This document shows, piece after piece, positions 8,683-17,545 of a stretch of 64,000 nucleotides of DNA. Both the position numbers and the translations under genes were made by a program. Position 1 is the stretch's first letter; each line of letters starts with the position of its first letter. The notes under the pieces are model-generated. The model was not told the DNA's origin. It worked only from the letters and a program-made list of their open reading frames with translations, and ran no database searches. The stretch lies in assembly GCF_000350165.1 (NCBI RefSeq), contig NZ_CAUI01000015.1, forward strand, positions 157,313-221,312. Reading direction: 5' to 3'. The DNA is from Halanaerobium saccharolyticum subsp. saccharolyticum DSM 6643 (GTDB lineage Bacteria > Bacillota > Halanaerobiia > Halanaerobiales > Halanaerobiaceae).

Positions 8683-9048
8683 ATGGCATTACATAATAAA
8701 ATTGGAAAATTAGGAGAAGAAATTGCTGTGAGATATCTAAAAAAAGAAGGTTATTATATTGTGGAAAGGAATTATCGAAATAAATTTGGAGAAATTGATA
8801 TAATTGCTGCTAAAAAAAGCTGTACAGTCTTTGTTGAAGTTAAAAGTAGAAGTTCAGAAAACTATCTTGAACTAGCAGAATCACTTTATCAAAACCAAAT
8901 GCACCATATTAGAAGAGCTGCTATTTATTATTTTGCCGAAAAAAACATCCATTTTAACTCTATTCGTTTTGATTTAATCGCTCTAAAGATTGATCCTTCA
9001 GCCAGAAAAATAGATAAACTGAAACATTTTACAAACATAATTGACTAA
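8683..9048 (+). CDS. yraN: YraN family (UPF0102) endonuclease-like protein
   Basis: Protein of 121 residues with a restriction-endonuclease-like fold predicted for the family. The sequence GEIDIIA followed by FVEVKSRSS gives the D...ExK metal-binding pattern, and GKLGEEIAVRYLKKEGY is the typical N-terminal helix. The cellular role is not established; family members are often next to rnhB or yifB, as here. A strong ribosome site (AAAGGGGG) precedes the ATG. It is the first of two plus-strand genes inserted between minus-strand operons and probably shares a transcript with yifB. Confidence 0.88.
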   Translation: MALHNKIGKLGEEIAVRYLKKEGYYIVERNYRNKFGEIDIIAAKKSCTVFVEVKSRSSENYLELAESLYQNQMHHIRRAAIYYFAEKNIHFNSIRFDLIALKIDPSARKIDKLKHFTNIID

Positions 9049-9127
9049 TTTTATTTTTCTTATTTTATTTTTAATTAGTTTATGTACTGAGTGGATTTAC
9101 AATTATTCTTTTCGAAAGGAGAATCAG

Positions 9128-10654
9128 ATGTATTCATATCTCTATTCAGCTGTTATTCATGGAGTCAAGGCAGAAATAGTTAGAGTTGAAGTTGATATTT
9201 CAAGAGGCTTACCAGGTTTCAATATAGTTGGCCTTGCAGGTAAAACTGTTCGAGAATCTGCAAAAAGAGTTAGGTCTGCTATTATAAATTCAGGTTTTGA
9301 ATGGCCGGTTAAAAAGATAACAGTTAACCTTGCTCCAGGCAACATTAACAAATATGGATCTCACTTTGATCTTGCTATTGCAGCAGTTTTATTAGAATGT
9401 TCAGGTCAAATAAAAATTAAAAATAAAAACAAAAAGCTCTTTGCAGGTGAATTAAATTTAAACGGAAATATCAATCATGTCAAAGGCGTCTTGTCAATGC
9501 TTTTAGCTGCCAGAGAAAATAGTTTTAGGGAAGCAGTACTACCTGCTGATAATCAAAAAGAATCGTATTTAGTAAAAAATTTAAATTCCTATTTAATTAA
9601 ACATCTCAGGGAAATTAATAATTTAGAAAGAAATGCAGAAAATATCCTGCCGACTCCAATACTTAAATCAAATTTTTCTTTAGATTATGCAGATATTTCT
9701 GAAATTAGAGGCCAAAAAAATGCTAAAAAAGCAATTATAACTGCTGCAGCTGGAGGTCATAATTTGCTCTTAATTGGTCCTCCAGGCTGTGGAAAAACTG
9801 TTTTAGCAGAATCAATAGTCAAGTTATTAGCTCCTTTAAATAAAAAAGAACTGCTCGAAACGGCTTCGATTTACAGTATTAACAATAATTTAGATGAGCT
9901 TAATTTAATTAAGAAATATCGACCTTTTGTAGCTCCCCATCATTCTATTACTGCTGCTGCTTTAATTGGTGGTGGTCATATACCTGTTCCTGGAGAGATT
10001 TCATTAGCTCATAATGGAGTCTTATTTTTAGATGAACTGCCAGAATTTAAAAATAGTGTGCTGGCCAATTTAAGAGAGCCACTGGAGAAAAAAAGAATTA
10101 AAATTGTTCGACAACAGGGAAGTTTTTATTTTCCTGCCAACTTTCAATTTATTGCCGCAATGAATCCCTGCCCCTGTGGTTTTGCAGGAGTAAAGGACAG
10201 AGTATGCAAGTGTTCAGATAGAGATATTGTTAGGTATCAACAAAAATTATCAGGTCCGTTAAAAGATAGAATTGATTTGCAGATTGAGGTTTTACCTTTA
10301 AAAAAGGATGAAATACTAGTTAATAAATCAAAAAATAAATCTAATAATTATAGCGAAAAAATAGAAATAGCCCGCAAAATGCAGGCTAAAAGATATCTAA
10401 ATACAAATTTAAAAAACAATTCTGAACTACAGTTAAAAGACATAGAGAAATACTGTCCGTTTGATAAAAAAAGTAAAGATATACTAAATCAAGCCTATGA
10501 ACGTCTTAAATTAAGTGTTCGAGGCTATATTAGATTAATGAGAGTAGCCAGAACTATTGCTGATTTAAATAATAATTATCAAATAAAAGAATCAGACTTA
10601 ATTGAAGCTGTTGATTTTCGCTGGTATGCAGAAAAATCAGAAATGCTTCTTTAA
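9128..10654 (+). CDS. yifB: YifB/ComM family Mg-chelatase-like AAA+ ATPase
   Basis: Protein of 508 residues, the usual length for YifB/ComM. An N-terminal domain (VEVDISRGLPGFNIVGL) precedes a AAA+ core with Walker A GPPGCGKT (about residues 217-224), the APHHS motif, Walker B VLFLDELPEF (near 299-308), and a cysteine-rich CPCGFAG...CKC loop. A C-terminal Mg-chelatase lid domain ends in DLIEAVDFRWY. Relatives act as branch-migration helicases during recombination. The frame extends upstream to 9041, but only the ATG at 9128 has a Shine-Dalgarno (AAAGGAG, 9115-9121) and the conserved family N-terminus. Its 3' end overlaps the convergent queT-like gene. Confidence 0.93.
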   Translation: MYSYLYSAVIHGVKAEIVRVEVDISRGLPGFNIVGLAGKTVRESAKRVRSAIINSGFEWPVKKITVNLAPGNINKYGSHFDLAIAAVLLECSGQIKIKNKNKKLFAGELNLNGNINHVKGVLSMLLAARENSFREAVLPADNQKESYLVKNLNSYLIKHLREINNLERNAENILPTPILKSNFSLDYADISEIRGQKNAKKAIITAAAGGHNLLLIGPPGCGKTVLAESIVKLLAPLNKKELLETASIYSINNNLDELNLIKKYRPFVAPHHSITAAALIGGGHIPVPGEISLAHNGVLFLDELPEFKNSVLANLREPLEKKRIKIVRQQGSFYFPANFQFIAAMNPCPCGFAGVKDRVCKCSDRDIVRYQQKLSGPLKDRIDLQIEVLPLKKDEILVNKSKNKSNNYSEKIEIARKMQAKRYLNTNLKNNSELQLKDIEKYCPFDKKSKDILNQAYERLKLSVRGYIRLMRVARTIADLNNNYQIKESDLIEAVDFRWYAEKSEMLL

Positions 10655-11083
10655 ATACTTAATTAAGGGAACTCCAAGTATCAATACAACAGCAGCCTCA
10701 CTTAAACCAATTTGAATAACATTTAGCCAATAGGGAAGTCCAAATAATGTATGTAAATAAATACTGATCAAAAATGCATTAAATAAAATTGGACTTAAAT
10801 AAGCAAAAATATTATCTCTATTTTTATAAGTAACATAAGCAGCTAGAAGAGTAACTAAACTTCCCCCCACTATATCTATCATTCCTAAACCACCAATCAC
10901 ATTAGCCAGTAAAACACCTAAAAACAAAGCTGGTACTGCTTCTGGAAAAATAATTGGTAAAACTGTTAAAGCTTCTGCTGCTCTAAATTGAATTGGGCCA
11001 AAACTTACCGGCGCCAAAAAATATGTTATCACAACATATAAAGCAGTGATTGCTGCTCCACGAGCAATTGTTTTTGTATTCAT
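10637..11083 (-). CDS. queT: QueT family transporter (ECF substrate-binding component)
   Basis: Integral membrane protein of about 148 residues with five to six hydrophobic segments, matching QueT/DUF988. APVSFGPIQFRAAEALTVLP near the N-terminus is the family signature. QueT proteins are thought to be substrate-specific subunits of energy-coupling-factor importers for queuosine precursors; the ECF ATPases are not in the window. The start at 11083 follows an AAAGGAG; an in-frame ATG 18 bp upstream (11101) overlaps that ribosome site. No room exists for a preQ1 riboswitch because rnhB ends just upstream, so it is the last gene of the rnhB operon. The stop overlaps the end of yifB by 18 bp. Confidence 0.82.
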   Translation of the reverse strand: MNTKTIARGAAITALYVVITYFLAPVSFGPIQFRAAEALTVLPIIFPEAVPALFLGVLLANVIGGLGMIDIVGGSLVTLLAAYVTYKNRDNIFAYLSPILFNAFLISIYLHTLFGLPYWLNVIQIGLSEAAVVLILGVPLIKYLKKHF

Positions 11084-11113
11084 TTTCTTATCTCCTTTCA
11101 TAAGAGCTTATAT

Positions 11114-11950
11114 TTACTCTGGAACTCTGCCAAATGATTTGCGGTGGATTGGAGATGAACCATACTTTTCCAAAGCTGCAATATGTTCAGCAGTCCCATA
11201 ACCTTTATTTGATTTAAAACTATATTCATGGTATTTTTTTGCATATTCAAAAATAATATCATCTCTTGTTACTTTAGCAATTATCGAAGCGGCAGCAATT
11301 GCATTAACATCAGCATCTCCATCAATTATTGTTTTTTGTTCAATAGTCAAATTAGGAATTGCTGCATTTCCATCAACTAATAAAATATCCGGATTATTAT
11401 TTAATTTAGGCAGCAGATCTTTAACTGCTCTTTTCATAGCAACAAAAGTTGCTTCTCTAATATTATATTTATCAATTTCACTGCTGTTTGCTTTCCCAAT
11501 TCCAAACTTTGCCTTGGCTTTAATTTCTTTAAATAATTCTTCTCTTTTTTTTCGAGAAAGCTTTTTGGAATCATCTAATCCATAAATTTTGTGATCCGGA
11601 TCTAGAATTACTGCTGCAGCAACCACAGGTCCGGCAAGCGGACCTCGGCCAGCTTCATCAATACCAACTATTAACTGATGCCCCTGAGCAAATAATTCAG
11701 CTTCTATTTCATTCATCTGTTTCCATTTAGTAATAATAGCTTCTTTTTTGGAAATCTTCCGCTGCAGTTTAGCTGCAATCTTTTTAACACCTTTACGCGA
11801 ATCTTCATTTAAAAATTTAATTATTTCCGGAAGCTGCTCATCAACTTCTAATTTAGAAGCAAAAACTTTTATTTCTTTGATTGTAAAATCTTTTAAATTT
11901 TCCAGTTTTTTTAAATTGTCTAATTTAAAATCTTGATCACTCTTCATCAT
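11114..11950 (-). CDS. rnhB: Ribonuclease HII
   Basis: Cleaves RNA in RNA-DNA hybrids, including single misincorporated ribonucleotides. The catalytic DEG motif is in VGIDEAGRGPLAGP (about residues 95-109), with later acidic residues in LLVDGN, and the conserved KSFGRVP close is present. It has an N-terminal extension of roughly 90 residues ahead of the catalytic core, as in Bacillus RnhB but longer than in E. coli. The start lies inside the end of rbgA; GGTGG precedes an ATGATG pair at 11950/11947. An rbgA-rnhB order is common in Firmicutes. Confidence 0.94.
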   Translation of the reverse strand: MMKSDQDFKLDNLKKLENLKDFTIKEIKVFASKLEVDEQLPEIIKFLNEDSRKGVKKIAAKLQRKISKKEAIITKWKQMNEIEAELFAQGHQLIVGIDEAGRGPLAGPVVAAAVILDPDHKIYGLDDSKKLSRKKREELFKEIKAKAKFGIGKANSSEIDKYNIREATFVAMKRAVKDLLPKLNNNPDILLVDGNAAIPNLTIEQKTIIDGDADVNAIAAASIIAKVTRDDIIFEYAKKYHEYSFKSNKGYGTAEHIAALEKYGSSPIHRKSFGRVPE

Positions 11951-12821
11951 CAATTTCCACCTTTAATTCAGCTGATTCGGATGGTTTTTCGAGAGTAATC
12001 CTTCCTAATTTTCCATCCCGAAAATCATTGACAACTACCCTAGCAGCACGATTACGATCAACTTTACCACCTGTCATTAAACAGCCTCTTTTACGTCCTA
12101 TATCAGCTAAAATATCATAAGCTAGTGGTTCTAAATAATCAAGCTCATAAGCATCTAATAGAATATCTTCATTGATCTCAATTATAAAATCAATTAATTT
12201 ATAAGCAGCAAGTTCTGCATCAAAAATATCATTGTCAACTGCACCAGTTAAGGCTAATTTATAGGCTTTATCTTCATCAGAAAACTTAGGCCATAAAATA
12301 CCAGGTGTATCAAGCAACCTAATTTTTTTGCTGACATTAACCCACTGTCTACCTTTAGTAACCCCAGGCTTGTTACCAATTGTAGTGATTTTTGAACCAG
12401 CCAACAAATTAATCAGAGCAGATTTCCCTACATTGGGAATCCCAATAATCATTGCCCTCAGGCGACGAGGGTTTCTACCCTTTTGCGCCAGTTTAGAAGC
12501 AATTTGATCATAAGTGTTATTTAAAATACTCTTTAGCTCACTTACTCCTTCTCCAGTTAATGAGTTAAGTAAAACTGCATCTTCATCAGTTTCTTTTTCA
12601 AAATAGTTTATCCATTTTTTGTTATATTCTGAGTCAGCTAAATCTTTTTTATTCAAAACAGTTACTTTCGACTGCTCATTAATTAACTTTCTTAAATCAG
12701 GATTTAAACTGCTTAAAGGTACTCTAGCATCAGCTACCTCAATTACTATATCTACTAATTTTAAGTCATCTTTCAATATTCTCTTTGCTTTGGCCATATG
12801 GCCAGGATACCACTGTATCAT
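11937..12821 (-). CDS. rbgA: Ribosome biogenesis GTPase RbgA (YlqF)
   Basis: Circularly permuted GTPase that helps mature the 50S subunit. The order G4 (NKKD, about 57-60), G1 (GIPNVGKS, 127-134), G3 (DTPG, 171-174) is the permuted arrangement, and the N-terminus IQWYPGHMAKA is the family hallmark. The start is set at ATG 12821, preceded by GAGGAG; a TTG 15 bp upstream lies inside the ribosome site. Length 294 residues, as usual. It sits between rplS and rnhB, the standard Firmicute order, but a terminator separates it from rplS, so it may also have its own promoter. Confidence 0.95.
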   Translation of the reverse strand: MIQWYPGHMAKAKRILKDDLKLVDIVIEVADARVPLSSLNPDLRKLINEQSKVTVLNKKDLADSEYNKKWINYFEKETDEDAVLLNSLTGEGVSELKSILNNTYDQIASKLAQKGRNPRRLRAMIIGIPNVGKSALINLLAGSKITTIGNKPGVTKGRQWVNVSKKIRLLDTPGILWPKFSDEDKAYKLALTGAVDNDIFDAELAAYKLIDFIIEINEDILLDAYELDYLEPLAYDILADIGRKRGCLMTGGKVDRNRAARVVVNDFRDGKLGRITLEKPSESAELKVEIDDEE

Positions 12822-12885
12822 ATTAAAACTCCTCAAAAAAATAATAAAATTTTGTTGTTCAAATTAAACTTTTAGATATTGAAAA

Positions 12886-12908
12886 AAGGTGGAGAAGTTC
12901 CCCACCTT
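12886..12908 (-). terminator. Intrinsic terminator after rplS
   Basis: Minus-strand stem AAGGTGG/CCACCTT (12902-12908 with 12886-12892) is followed by a run of T. It lies 12 bp past the rplS stop, between rplS and rbgA. Confidence 0.8.
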
Positions 12909-12920
12909 AGTCTCAAATAA

Positions 12921-13274
12921 TTACTTTCTTTCTTCTCTTTTCTCTTTAATTCTAGAAGCCTTACCTCTTCTATCCCGTAGATAGTAAAGACGAGATCTTC
13001 TAACATCACCACGGCGAACCACAGTAATAGTATCTAGCTTAGAAGTATGTAGTGGGAAAGTTCTTTCCACACCAACACCGTGTGCAATTTTACGAATAGT
13101 GAAAGTCTCGCTCAGACCACCACCATTTCTTCTAATAACAACACCTTTGAATGGCTGTAATCTTTCTTTTCCACCCTCAGAGATTAATACTTTAAGATCT
13201 AATGTATCTCCAACAGCAAATTCGGGAATATCATCACGAATTTGTTCTTTTTCTATTTCATTGATAATGTTCAT
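12921..13274 (-). CDS. rplS: Large-subunit ribosomal protein L19
   Basis: Ribosomal protein at the 30S-50S interface, 117 residues, the normal length. Family segments are clear: [46 protein letters not shown] and [17 protein letters not shown]. An AGGAGG ribosome site precedes the ATG. It closes the ylxM-ffh-rpsP-rimM-trmD operon, after which a terminator hairpin follows. Confidence 0.97.
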   Translation of the reverse strand: MNIINEIEKEQIRDDIPEFAVGDTLDLKVLISEGGKERLQPFKGVVIRRNGGGLSETFTIRKIAHGVGVERTFPLHTSKLDTITVVRRGDVRRSRLYYLRDRRGKASRIKEKREERK

Positions 13275-13305
13275 CTATAAACCTCCTCTCAAAAAATGAT
13301 TAAAT

Positions 13306-13890
13306 TTATGCTTCCCACCAGGGATCAGATAATAAGCGATCCATAATTATTGAAGCAGCACTTCTAACTGAAAGGTGATTAAAATCTCCTCTACCCCAAA
13401 TAGGATAAAGCATATAATCACAATCAGCAATCATTTCTTTAGTTAATCCATAACCAGTTCCATAAATTATTAAAAACGGACGCTCAATTTTCTGTAACTC
13501 CTTACGCATATCTATATAAGATATAGTATTGGGATATTCGCGAGCATCAGTAGCAATTAATAAAGGCTCTTGACCAGTTTCTTTTTTTATTTCAGCTTTA
13601 ACTTCTTCTAATTCAGAAGCAATTTCCAAAACAGAAAAAGCCTGATGTCGATTATATACATAATCAGCACCTCTGCCGCCGGTCCAATAGTCCTTAACTC
13701 TTTCTACTAATTCCTGCTGTGATTTTAGATTGTTTATTATATAGTATTTTTTGATATCGTATGTTTTTGCAGCTCTTGAAATATCATGTAAGTCATAATT
13801 TGTTACAGTTGTTGTTATAACTTCATCCAGTTTATTATAAATAGGATTATGAACTAAACCAAGATAGACATCAGCCTCAATTTTACTCAT
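13306..13890 (-). CDS. SPOUT-type RNA methyltransferase (Methyltrn_RNA_4 family)
   Basis: Protein of about 194 residues. The N-terminus [13 protein letters not shown] and the segments [21 protein letters not shown] and [22 protein letters not shown], ending in [13 protein letters not shown], match a SAM-dependent RNA methyltransferase family related to the TrmD knot (PF09936 by recollection). The GTGYGLT loop probably binds the cofactor. The RNA target is unknown. It is placed between trmD and rplS, as in many clostridia and Thermotogae. ATG 13890 overlaps the trmD stop (ATGAGTAA); a GTG nine bases upstream falls within the likely ribosome site. Confidence 0.82.
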   Translation of the reverse strand: MSKIEADVYLGLVHNPIYNKLDEVITTTVTNYDLHDISRAAKTYDIKKYYIINNLKSQQELVERVKDYWTGGRGADYVYNRHQAFSVLEIASELEEVKAEIKKETGQEPLLIATDAREYPNTISYIDMRKELQKIERPFLIIYGTGYGLTKEMIADCDYMLYPIWGRGDFNHLSVRSAASIIMDRLLSDPWWEA

Positions 13891-14635
13891 CAACTTCACC
13901 CTTTAGTTCCAGCTTAATTTCTTTAAGTAATTCTTTTTCTTGATCACTAAGTTTTTTATCTTCCAGCAGATCTTTTCTTCTCAAAAGAGTTCTTTTTAAA
14001 GATTCTTTTTTTCGCCAGCGTTCAATCAACTGATGATTACCACTAACTAATACATCAGGAACTTTAAGACCGTTAAATTCTCGTGGTCTTGTATAATGAG
14101 GATGTTCTAAAAGTCCATTATAAAATGAATCCTTTTTAGAAGAATCTTCATCACCTAAAACATCACTTAAAAGTCTAGATATTGAATCAACAAGCACCAT
14201 TGCTGGTAATTCTCCACCGGTAAGTACATAATCACCAATCGAGATTTCTTGATCAACAATAGTATCTCTAACTCTCTCATCAACACCTTCATAACGGCCA
14301 CAGATTATCGTTAACCCCTCTTCGTTACTTAGATCTTTAACTAAATCTTGAGTCAGTTCTTTACCTTGAGGACTCATTAAAATAGTTTTTGACTTAACTC
14401 CCCTTTTATTTTGAGTATCCTGCCAGGCTTTAAAGATTGGTTCTGCCTTCATCACCATTCCAGCTCCTCCACCATATGGTGGTTCATCTGTAGTATGATG
14501 TTTATCTTCAGCAAAATCGCGGATATTAATTGTTTTAATATCTATTAAATCTTTTTCTCTGGCTCTTTTTAAAATACTTTCACTAAAAGGTCCCACAAAC
14601 ATTTCGGGGAAAAGAGTTAAAATATCAAAAAACAT
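13883..14635 (-). CDS. trmD: tRNA (guanine-37-N1)-methyltransferase
   Basis: Methylates G37 of tRNAs, preventing +1 frameshifting. The 250-residue protein carries [11 protein letters not shown] (52-62), GRYEGVDER (113-121) and [12 protein letters not shown] (134-145), the SAM-binding trefoil-knot elements, and the C-terminal domain with PHYTRP and VLVSGNH. It follows rimM by 11 bp and its end overlaps the next methyltransferase gene, so the genes are tightly coupled. Confidence 0.97.
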   Translation of the reverse strand: MFFDILTLFPEMFVGPFSESILKRAREKDLIDIKTINIRDFAEDKHHTTDEPPYGGGAGMVMKAEPIFKAWQDTQNKRGVKSKTILMSPQGKELTQDLVKDLSNEEGLTIICGRYEGVDERVRDTIVDQEISIGDYVLTGGELPAMVLVDSISRLLSDVLGDEDSSKKDSFYNGLLEHPHYTRPREFNGLKVPDVLVSGNHQLIERWRKKESLKRTLLRRKDLLEDKKLSDQEKELLKEIKLELKGEVDE

Positions 14636-14646
14636 AAATTCAGCTC

Positions 14647-15159
14647 CTAAAGATCTAAGATTCCTGGAATTGGATCAACAATAATTTTCTTATTTTCAAG
14701 ATCAATCTCTAAAATCATTTCACGACTGGCGGGCAGCATATATTCTTTTTCCTGGCCCTTGACCAGAAAAATATCTGCACCTAAAGTATCTACAACATCT
14801 ATTAAATTACCTAAATATTTGCCAGATTTTAAATAAACCTCACAGTCTATTAAGTCAGTTACATAATAGTTGTCTTCTGGAAGTAAATATTTTTCAGACT
14901 CATCAATTAAGACTTGATAATTTTTGAGTTTTTCTGCTTCATCAATCGAATCCACATCAAAAAACTTAATTATCACAAATTGTTTATGAAAACGAATATA
15001 ATCTATTTCCAGTTCTTTAAGCTCATCTCCTCTTTTTAGATAAACAAAATCTAAATCAAGAAAACGCTCAGGAATATCAGTTGTAGCTTTGACGCGAACT
15101 TCACCTTTATTTCCCTGAAAACGAGTTATTATCCCAATCTCTAAATAATTATCACTCAA
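14647..15159 (-). CDS. rimM: Ribosome maturation factor RimM
   Basis: Assists maturation of the 30S head domain. The 170-residue protein has an N-terminal barrel domain ([21 protein letters not shown]) and a C-terminal PRC-barrel starting near [11 protein letters not shown], ending with the typical DPIPGILDL. Its position between khpA and trmD is the standard one. Confidence 0.96.
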   Translation of the reverse strand: MSDNYLEIGIITRFQGNKGEVRVKATTDIPERFLDLDFVYLKRGDELKELEIDYIRFHKQFVIIKFFDVDSIDEAEKLKNYQVLIDESEKYLLPEDNYYVTDLIDCEVYLKSGKYLGNLIDVVDTLGADIFLVKGQEKEYMLPASREMILEIDLENKKIIVDPIPGILDL

Positions 15160-15180
15160 TTATTTCACCAGCCTGAAAAA

Positions 15181-15408
15181 TTATTTGATATCAACTTTTA
15201 CATTTGTTCCTTCTTTTGCCGCTGCAGCATTAACTACGGTTCTAATTGCCTTCGCAATTCGTCCTCTCTTACCGATGACCTTACCCATATCTTCATCTGC
15301 AACAGAAAGTTCTACAGTGATAGAATTATTTTCTTCAATTCTATTTACCGAAACTTCTGAAGGATCATCTACAATTGATTCGGCAATAAATTGTATTAGT
15401 TCTTCCAT
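15181..15408 (-). CDS. khpA: KH-domain RNA-binding protein KhpA
   Basis: Small protein (75 residues) made of a single KH domain. The GKRG loop (residues 46-49, in MGKVIGKRGRIAKAIRTVV) is the RNA-gripping GxxG motif. Relatives partner with KhpB/Jag and bind many transcripts. It is always found between rpsP and rimM in Firmicutes, as here, and has a strong AGGAGG site. Confidence 0.95.
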   Translation of the reverse strand: MEELIQFIAESIVDDPSEVSVNRIEENNSITVELSVADEDMGKVIGKRGRIAKAIRTVVNAAAAKEGTNVKVDIK

Positions 15409-15427
15409 GGAGAAAACCTCCTTTTAA

Positions 15428-15688
15428 TTACTCATTACCGTGATACTTTGCCATAACACCTGACTTCTTTAATAAAGTCTTAACTGTATCTGAAGGCTTT
15501 GCACCATTATTTAACCACTTGAGTGCTTTTTCTTCATCAATGTTATAAGTCTCAGGTTCAGTTGTAGGATCAAAGAAACCTAATTCCTCAACGAAATATC
15601 CCTGAGGAGCTCTCTTGGAATCAGATACAATAATTCTGTATGATGCATTACGCTTACTACCAATTCTTTTTAAACGAATCTTAACCAT
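15428..15688 (-). CDS. rpsP: Small-subunit ribosomal protein S16
   Basis: Ribosomal protein of 86 residues. The N-terminus VKIRLKRIGSKRNASYRIIVSDSKRAPQ and the block EELGFFDPTTEP are unmistakable. It follows ffh in the same operon after about 90 bp that contains two small inverted repeats. Confidence 0.97.
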   Translation of the reverse strand: MVKIRLKRIGSKRNASYRIIVSDSKRAPQGYFVEELGFFDPTTEPETYNIDEEKALKWLNNGAKPSDTVKTLLKKSGVMAKYHGNE

Positions 15689-15711
15689 CTATCAAACACC
15701 TCCCCTCATTC

Positions 15712-15749
15712 GCACATTATGTGCAAATTTACATTAGGGCCAAAAGCCC
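15712..15749 (-). other. Two small inverted repeats between ffh and rpsP
   Basis: The 90-bp gap before rpsP holds GCACAT/ATGTGC (15712-15717 with 15719-15724) and GGGC/GCCC (15737-15740 with 15746-15749). Neither is followed by a T-run, so neither looks like a terminator; they might be a leader structure or an RNA-processing site. Confidence 0.3.
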
Positions 15750-15778
15750 ATCACAAAATTTTATTGATAATTTATATA

Positions 15779-17119
15779 TTAATTGAAAAATGGTAGATTA
15801 AGTCCTCCACCTTTTTTCATTTTTCCATTGTTTAATTGTTTCATCATCTTTTTAATCTGTCTAAACTGTTTTAAAAGTCTGTTCACTTCCTGAATACTGG
15901 TTCCACTACCCTGAGCAATTCTTTTACGGCGAGAACCATTAATTATTTCAGGATCTCTTCGTTCTTCTGGAGTCATTGATGAAATAATAGCTTCAATATA
16001 ATCAAGTTGTTTATCATCAACCTGCATATTTTTTAGCTGTTTGGCTCCACCCATTCCTGGTATCATACCAAGAATTTCATCCATCGGACCCATATTTCTA
16101 ACCTGCTCCATCTGTTCCATAAAATCTTCTAAAGTAAATTCATTTTTTCGAAGCTTTTCTTCTAAGGCTTGAGCTTTTTCTTTATCAATACTTTTTTCTG
16201 CTTTTTCAATTAAACTTAAAACATCACCCATACCCAGGATTCGAGAAGACATTCTATCTGGATGAAAAGCTTCTAAATCAGCTAGTTTTTCACCAGTACC
16301 AGCAAATTTAATTGGTTTACCTGTGATCGCCTTTATTGATAAGGCAGCACCACCACGAGCGTCACCATCCATCTTAGTTAAAACAATACCATCAATATCA
16401 AGGCGCTGATCAAAGTTTTCAGCAACATTTACAGCATCCTGACCTGTCATTGCATCAACAACTAAAAGAATCTCATCTGGTTCAACTGTTCCTTTAATAT
16501 TTTCTAATTCTTCCATCATTTCCTGATCAATATGCAGTCGACCTGCTGTATCAAGAATAATAGTGTCACAGTTATGAGAAGCAGCATAATTAATACTTCC
16601 CTTAGCTATATCAACAGGATTACTATCTTCTCCCATTGAAAATACTGGCAGTTCTAATCTTTCACCTAAAACCTGCAGCTGTCTAATTGCAGCTGGACGG
16701 TAAACATCTGCTGCAACTAAAAGTGGATTTTTACCATCTTTAGATAACTTGCGGGCCAGTTTACCTGCACTGGTAGTTTTACCTGAACCCTGCAGACCAA
16801 CCATCATGATAATTGTCGGCGGCTCAGGCGAAACAGCAATATCTTCTTTGCTGCCACCCATCAAATCCTGCATTTCTTCATTTACTATTTTAATAACCTG
16901 TTGGCCGGGAGTTAAACTATCCATAACTTCCTTACCGACAGCTCTTTCTTCAATTTTAGAAATAAAGTCTTTTACAACTTTATAGTTAACATCAGCTTCT
17001 AAAAGAGCCATTTTAACTTCTTTTAAAGCTGCTTTGACATCTTTTTCTGACAGTTTACCTTTACCCTTTAACTTATCAAAGGTATCCTGCAGTTTCTCAG
17101 CCAGACTGGAAAAAATCAT
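15779..17119 (-). CDS. ffh: Signal recognition particle GTPase Ffh
   Basis: Binds signal sequences and SRP RNA and delivers ribosomes to FtsY. In 446 residues it has an N domain (1-95), a G domain with G1 GLQGSGKTT (108-116), DTAGR (190-194) and TKMDGDARGG (248-257), and a methionine-rich M domain (about 300-446) with RRKRIAQGSGTS, the SRP RNA-binding motif. ylxM lies 12 bp upstream in the same operon. The SRP RNA gene itself is not recognised in this window. Confidence 0.97.
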   Translation of the reverse strand: MIFSSLAEKLQDTFDKLKGKGKLSEKDVKAALKEVKMALLEADVNYKVVKDFISKIEERAVGKEVMDSLTPGQQVIKIVNEEMQDLMGGSKEDIAVSPEPPTIIMMVGLQGSGKTTSAGKLARKLSKDGKNPLLVAADVYRPAAIRQLQVLGERLELPVFSMGEDSNPVDIAKGSINYAASHNCDTIILDTAGRLHIDQEMMEELENIKGTVEPDEILLVVDAMTGQDAVNVAENFDQRLDIDGIVLTKMDGDARGGAALSIKAITGKPIKFAGTGEKLADLEAFHPDRMSSRILGMGDVLSLIEKAEKSIDKEKAQALEEKLRKNEFTLEDFMEQMEQVRNMGPMDEILGMIPGMGGAKQLKNMQVDDKQLDYIEAIISSMTPEERRDPEIINGSRRKRIAQGSGTSIQEVNRLLKQFRQIKKMMKQLNNGKMKKGGGLNLPFFN

Positions 17120-17131
17120 AATATACCCCCT

Positions 17132-17476
17132 CTAGAGGATCGATTTAATCGATTCTAGTTTTTTGCGCAAATCTTGATTCTGGTCTTCAGCTAATATACC
17201 TTTAGCAGTCATCATATCTTCTAAATCATTTATATTTTTTCTGATTCTATTATACTTTTTCAATAATCCCAACTTTGCCTCATAGTCTTCTAAATTTTCC
17301 TCACTTCTATGTAAATGATCATAAACACCCTGTCGACTAATACCGATATTGTCAGCTATTTCCGAAAGGGATAAATCATTATAGAAGTAACTATTAATAA
17401 TATTTTGCTGCTTTTCTGTCAGCAGCGACCCATAAAAATCAAATAACATTGTTATTTTAATTGTTTTCTTTAGCAA
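17132..17476 (-). CDS. ylxM: YlxM-family helix-turn-helix protein (UPF0122)
   Basis: Small DNA-binding-like protein that accompanies ffh in Firmicutes and has been tied to SRP function in streptococci. MLFDFYGSLLTEKQQNI and LSEIADNIGISRQGVYDHLHRSEENLEDYEAKLGLL form a sigma-70 region 4-like helix-turn-helix and coiled tail. The frame continues upstream to 17545, but that codon is part of the -35 box of the promoter; the TTG at 17476, with AGGTGAT just before it, gives 114 residues and matches the family length. The next in-frame ATG (17440) would cut into the conserved N-terminus. Confidence 0.85.
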   Translation of the reverse strand: MLKKTIKITMLFDFYGSLLTEKQQNIINSYFYNDLSLSEIADNIGISRQGVYDHLHRSEENLEDYEAKLGLLKKYNRIRKNINDLEDMMTAKGILAEDQNQDLRKKLESIKSIL

Positions 17477-17516
17477 TAAAATCACCTGTAAAGTTAATTT
17501 ACTTAACACAGATGAT

Positions 17517-17545
17517 AGTATATGATATTTTGGAGCTTTTGTCAA
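17517..17545 (-). promoter_or_regulatory. Consensus sigma-A promoter for the ylxM-ffh-rplS operon
   Basis: On the minus strand TTGACA (17540-17545) and TATACT (17517-17522) are separated by exactly 17 bp, one mismatch from the ideal. It explains why the upstream extension of the ylxM frame cannot be translated from this transcript. The outer arm of a long inverted repeat begins inside the -35 box. Confidence 0.85.

Noticed and set aside
9041..9127. Extra 29 N-terminal residues of YifB overlapping yraN
   Set aside because: No ribosome site, hydrophobic sequence unlike the family, and a good start exists at 9128.
11083..11113. preQ1 riboswitch upstream of queT
   Set aside because: Only 30 bp separate queT from rnhB, too little for the aptamer, and no conserved bases were seen.
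17477..17545. Longer ylxM product starting at 17545
   Set aside because: The start codon would lie within the -35 box, upstream of the transcription start.
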